Notes under the pieces: model-generated
The model's input: the letters and a program-made list of their open reading frames with translations, nothing else
Databases searched by the model: none
Told to the model about the DNA's origin: nothing
Position numbers and translations under genes: made by a program
Source of the DNA: Prorocentrum cordatum
Taxonomy: Eukaryota > Sar > Dinophyceae > Prorocentrales > Prorocentraceae
NCBI GenBank assembly: GCA_963575745.1
Contig: CAUYUJ010017871.1
Location: forward strand, 493,432 to 557,431
DNA length: 64,000 bases
Direction: 5' to 3'
Part shown: positions 61,130 through 64,000 of the stretch, in pieces
Position numbering within the stretch: the first letter of the stretch is position 1
Layout of the letters: each line of letters opens with the position of its first letter

Positions 61130-61800
61130 GCAGGTCTGGCCTCAACGTTCGGCCACATAGGCGCTTCCAAACAGGCAGGGGGCGGCGGTGATTCGCCGTA
61201 GGCGTCTTCTATAGGATCTCGTATCGCAGCGACACCGCAGCGCGAATCTAAAACTCACTACGTTTGTACTGAGCGGAACTCGGAGGCTCGTGCTTGGCCC
61301 TCTGATCTATGATGCGACAGCCCGCTGATATATTATAGGCAGCCACCCCGCAAAGCAAAGGGAGAGCAAAGGTCGGGTGCAGCCCCGTGAGCGAACACGA
61401 TGACTTCGAGCTCCGTTCGCCTTCTCGTCCTCGTTTTCGTCATTGAAGACGACGTCCTCCTCCAACTCCTCCTCACTCCTCCTTCCCCTCCTCCTCCTTC
61501 TCCTGGGGGTGGGGCCACTTGGGGTGGGAACATCTGAGGTGGCACCCTGATCCGATGGAGTGGACCCCTACCGCGGTTCTCAGGACTCGATGCTGTAGGA
61601 GCCCTCAGGGGAGATGGTGGAGAACCGTAACGAATTGGACCTGTATTGCGCGGCATCGTGGCATCCCGTAGAGACTGCGCTATGGGCTGCGCCAGGGGAG
61701 GCGAGGCGCCACACAGCGGGCCAGGGACGTTTACGACTGACAGCTCTGAGTTGCGCCAAAGCCGGGCTCTCGGCCTCGGAAGCTTTCAACGCCTTCCAAG
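61130..61800. other. Unassigned stretch
   Basis: Unique sequence between the family F array and the next minisatellite. It contains the third ATAGGATCTCGTATCGC motif (61211) and a CTCC-rich part at 61455-61505. Frames are short and without recognisable motifs. Confidence 0.35.
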
Positions 61801-62495
61801 TCGATGCGCCATAGGTGTGCGTACCCTCAGGCGCAGAAGCTTTGAAATACCTGCCATCGGATGCGTCATCGGTTGCGTCATCGGCCTTCGGAGCCTAAGT
61901 CTGCGCACTCGGCCACCGAACCTGCTAAAAGTCTGTGATGCCGGTTGCGCCACAGGTCACGTAAAGAGCCTCCGAACCTTGTACGTCCTGCCATCTTCGG
62001 CGTCAAGGATGGGCAATTGTCTGCTATTGGATGCGCCACACGTTGTGCCGAGGACCACGGGACTTGAAACATCCTGCCTTTGGCTGCGTATTCCGTTGCG
62101 CCCGTGGCTCCGAAACTTAACACATCCTGCCACCTGCCATTGGCTGCGACATAGGCTGCGTCCCCAACCACAGAAACTGACAACGTGCTGTTATTGATTG
62201 CGCCGTATGTTGTGCTCTCAGCGGAGAAACGTGAAACAACCTTCTATTGGTTACGCCATGGGTTGCGCCCTTGGCCGCTATAACTGTAAGTATGCCCTGC
62301 TGCTGGTTGCGTTCGCGCCCTCGGCCACCGAGACTTAGGACTGCCTGCTGTCAGATGCAATCTACTGTGCGCCCTCGGCCGCCGAGACACTAACGTTCTG
62401 CGATCGGTTGCCCAATAGCTTCCGCACCCGCCCGCCCGCAGGAAGCACGTCCTGCTGTCGGTTTCGCCATGGGTTCCGGCCTCGGATCCCGAACC
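61800..62495. repeat. About 65-bp tandem repeat (TTGGCTGCG / CCACCGAAAC)
   Basis: Roughly ten degenerate units containing ATTGG(T/C)TGCG(C/A)CAT, GCCCTCGGCCACCGA and a CATCCTGCC block. Single units recur at about 62575-62665 and 62895-62960. The frames crossing it are repeat peptides. Confidence 0.65.
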
Positions 62496-63289
62496 TTGCA
62501 CTCACCCAGCCAGGAGATGCTAAACGTCGTGTGCAAGGGCGCTTCACGGCACGGCACGGCTGAGCAAACATATGCATGGTACGTTGCGCCACTGGTTGCG
62601 ACGTAAGCAGAGCTACCCATACCTCCACAGGTTTCGCGGCAACTTGCGCCAGACACGCAGCACCACGACGCCATACACTTCGCACCATGTATCAAATCAA
62701 GATTTAAAGCCCTGCGCTATATCTTGCACCAGACTGTCCTCAACGCGGATTCACGAGTTGAAGCATCCTTCCCCGTTGAAGTCTCTCCCTCTCTGAGATT
62801 CTGAAAAGCCCTGACACCCTGAGATTTTTAAGGGAACTTGTTGCTAACAGCAGTGCTACAGGTGGCACCATTGGTCAAATAAACTTCAAGCGTCCTACTA
62901 TGTTTTGCGCCACGAGTTGCGCACTCGGCCGCCGAACCATAACAAACGTCGCGACGCTGCCATCATTGTCGTCGTCGTCGCCAACGTCGCCTCCGCCCCC
63001 CTCCTCTCGTCCTCGTCGTCGTCGCCGTAATCGTCCCCGTCGCGGCCGGCATCGCTGTCGTCGTCACCGCCGCAGCCATCGTCGTCGTCGTACTCGGTCG
63101 TCGTGGGCGAAGAACGCCTAAACACCTCGATCCTCGATCCCCGACCTCCTCCGACCCGATATCCTGGTAAGACCAGGTCCCCGGTCCCCAGACTCCTCCT
63201 GGGGTCCATCCGGGCAAACTTCTGATCGTTTTCTGGGGGCAGGGTCGGGGAATAAGATGCTCCTGCACTGACAAAAAAAGACGAAACAA

Positions 63290-63960
63290 ACGAAGAGTGT
63301 GAGGAGAAGGAAAGAGGAGGAGGAGGAGGAGGAGGAGGAGAAGGATGATGATGAGGAGGAGGAGGGGCCCAGCGTAAGAAAGGAGGAGGAGGCGGAGGAG
63401 GAGGGGGAGGAGCAGAAGGAGGAGGAGGAGGACGACGAGAAGGAGGAGGAGGATGAGGAGAGAAAAAGAGGCGAAGAAGGATGAGGAGGAGAAGGACAGG
63501 GAAGAGGAGGAAGAAGAGGAGGAGAAGGAGGAGGAGGGAGGGAAGGAGGATGCCAAGGATGAGGAAGGGAGAAGGAGGAGGAGGAGAAGGAATAGGAGGA
63601 GTAGGAGCAGGCACTGGAGGAGGAAGAAGAGGTCTAGGGGGAGGGGGATGAGAAGGAGGATAATTTGGAGGAGGGAGAGGAGGAGGAGGAGGAGGAGGAG
63701 GAGGAGGAAGCGGAGAGAGGATAGAGAAAAGAGAAAGGAGAGGAGGATGAGGAGAAGGAGGAGGGGGAGAAGGAGGAGAAGGCGGATGAGGGAGGAGGAG
63801 GAGAAGAAGCCGGAGAAGGGAGAGAGAATGAGAGACAGGGAGAGAGAAAACAACGAAACACCGAAACAGAGAGAGAGAGAGGGAGAGAGGGTGAGGAACA
63901 GAGAGGAGGAGAAATGAGAGGAAGAGGAGGACGAGGAGGAAGAGGAGGACGAGGAGGAAG
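63290..63960 (+). repeat. 670-bp purine tract (GGA/GAG)n
   Basis: Almost only A and G on the plus strand over 670 bases, with AGGAGGAGG runs and a few GATGATGAT, CCC or T interruptions. The longest polypurine tract here. All long frames (Glu/Arg or Ser/Leu-rich) result from composition. Confidence 0.9.
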
Positions 63961-64000
63961 CCCTAAAGGGAGACAGCGTCATAACGGCATCGATGCCATC

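Noticed and set aside
1-64000. CRISPR array, bacterial operon or prophage
   Set aside because: No spacer-repeat pattern with constant unit, no ribosome binding sites or operon-like gene packing; repeat and intron structure point to a eukaryotic nuclear genome.

Overview
The window reads as nuclear DNA of a dinoflagellate. It is GC-rich, almost every gene-like piece is a short island in a sea of repeats, and position 44804-44824 carries a 19/21 match to the conserved dinoflagellate spliced leader (DinoSL), the mark of a retroposed trans-spliced mRNA. Decayed retroelements between 6.6 and 11.6 kb have domains of the type abundant in dinoflagellates. Several candidate introns start with GC or GT and end in AG. 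I cannot name the species. A 100-base run of N (36401-36500) shows this is a scaffold with a gap.

Layout. 0-6 kb: tandem minisatellites (about 75-100 bp units), part of a SacI-type satellite family, a foldback element and (GAT)n/(AGG)n tracts. 6.0-6.3 kb: a probable terminal exon (+). 6.6-11.65 kb: a decayed Ty1/copia-like RT-RNase H remnant joined to a decayed non-LTR retrotransposon (both -). 11.7-13.5 kb: a G-rich minisatellite enclosed by inverted arms. 13.5-17.7 kb: more of the SacI-type satellite, interrupted by a palindromic element. 18.1-19.2 kb: exon-like blocks separated by members of one repeat family (D). 19.6-25.1 kb: very long (TCC)n and (ATC)n tracts alternating with a GGCCCCAAGA-type minisatellite. 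25.2-40 kb: the most gene-like stretch, with several minus-strand exons separated by small dispersed elements (families A, B, C, D, E, K, L). 40.7-47.1 kb: two inverted copies of a 1.4-kb repeat around a spacer of CA-type microsatellites that holds the DinoSL relic. 47-56.6 kb: more elements and several unrelated minisatellites. 56.6-64 kb: few gene signals, a 330-bp higher-order repeat, another minisatellite and a 670-bp purine tract.

The coherent theme is a set of small (150-250 bp) non-autonomous element families, repeated many times in 64 kb and often lying next to exon edges. Family B has perfect 11-bp terminal inverted repeats and TA flanks at two copies of identical length (176 bp). 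Families C, K and L are foldback palindromes, with at least two cases of one element inserted in another. Families D and E have intron-like ends (GC or GT start, AG end) and touch reading frames. This is what introners (transposon-derived introns, reported in some dinoflagellates) would look like, but without cDNA it stays an inference.

No complete gene with a recognised function is present. Most long open frames here are produced by GC bias and triplet repeats, so only short blocks with splice-site context and protein-like composition are given as CDS, all at modest confidence.
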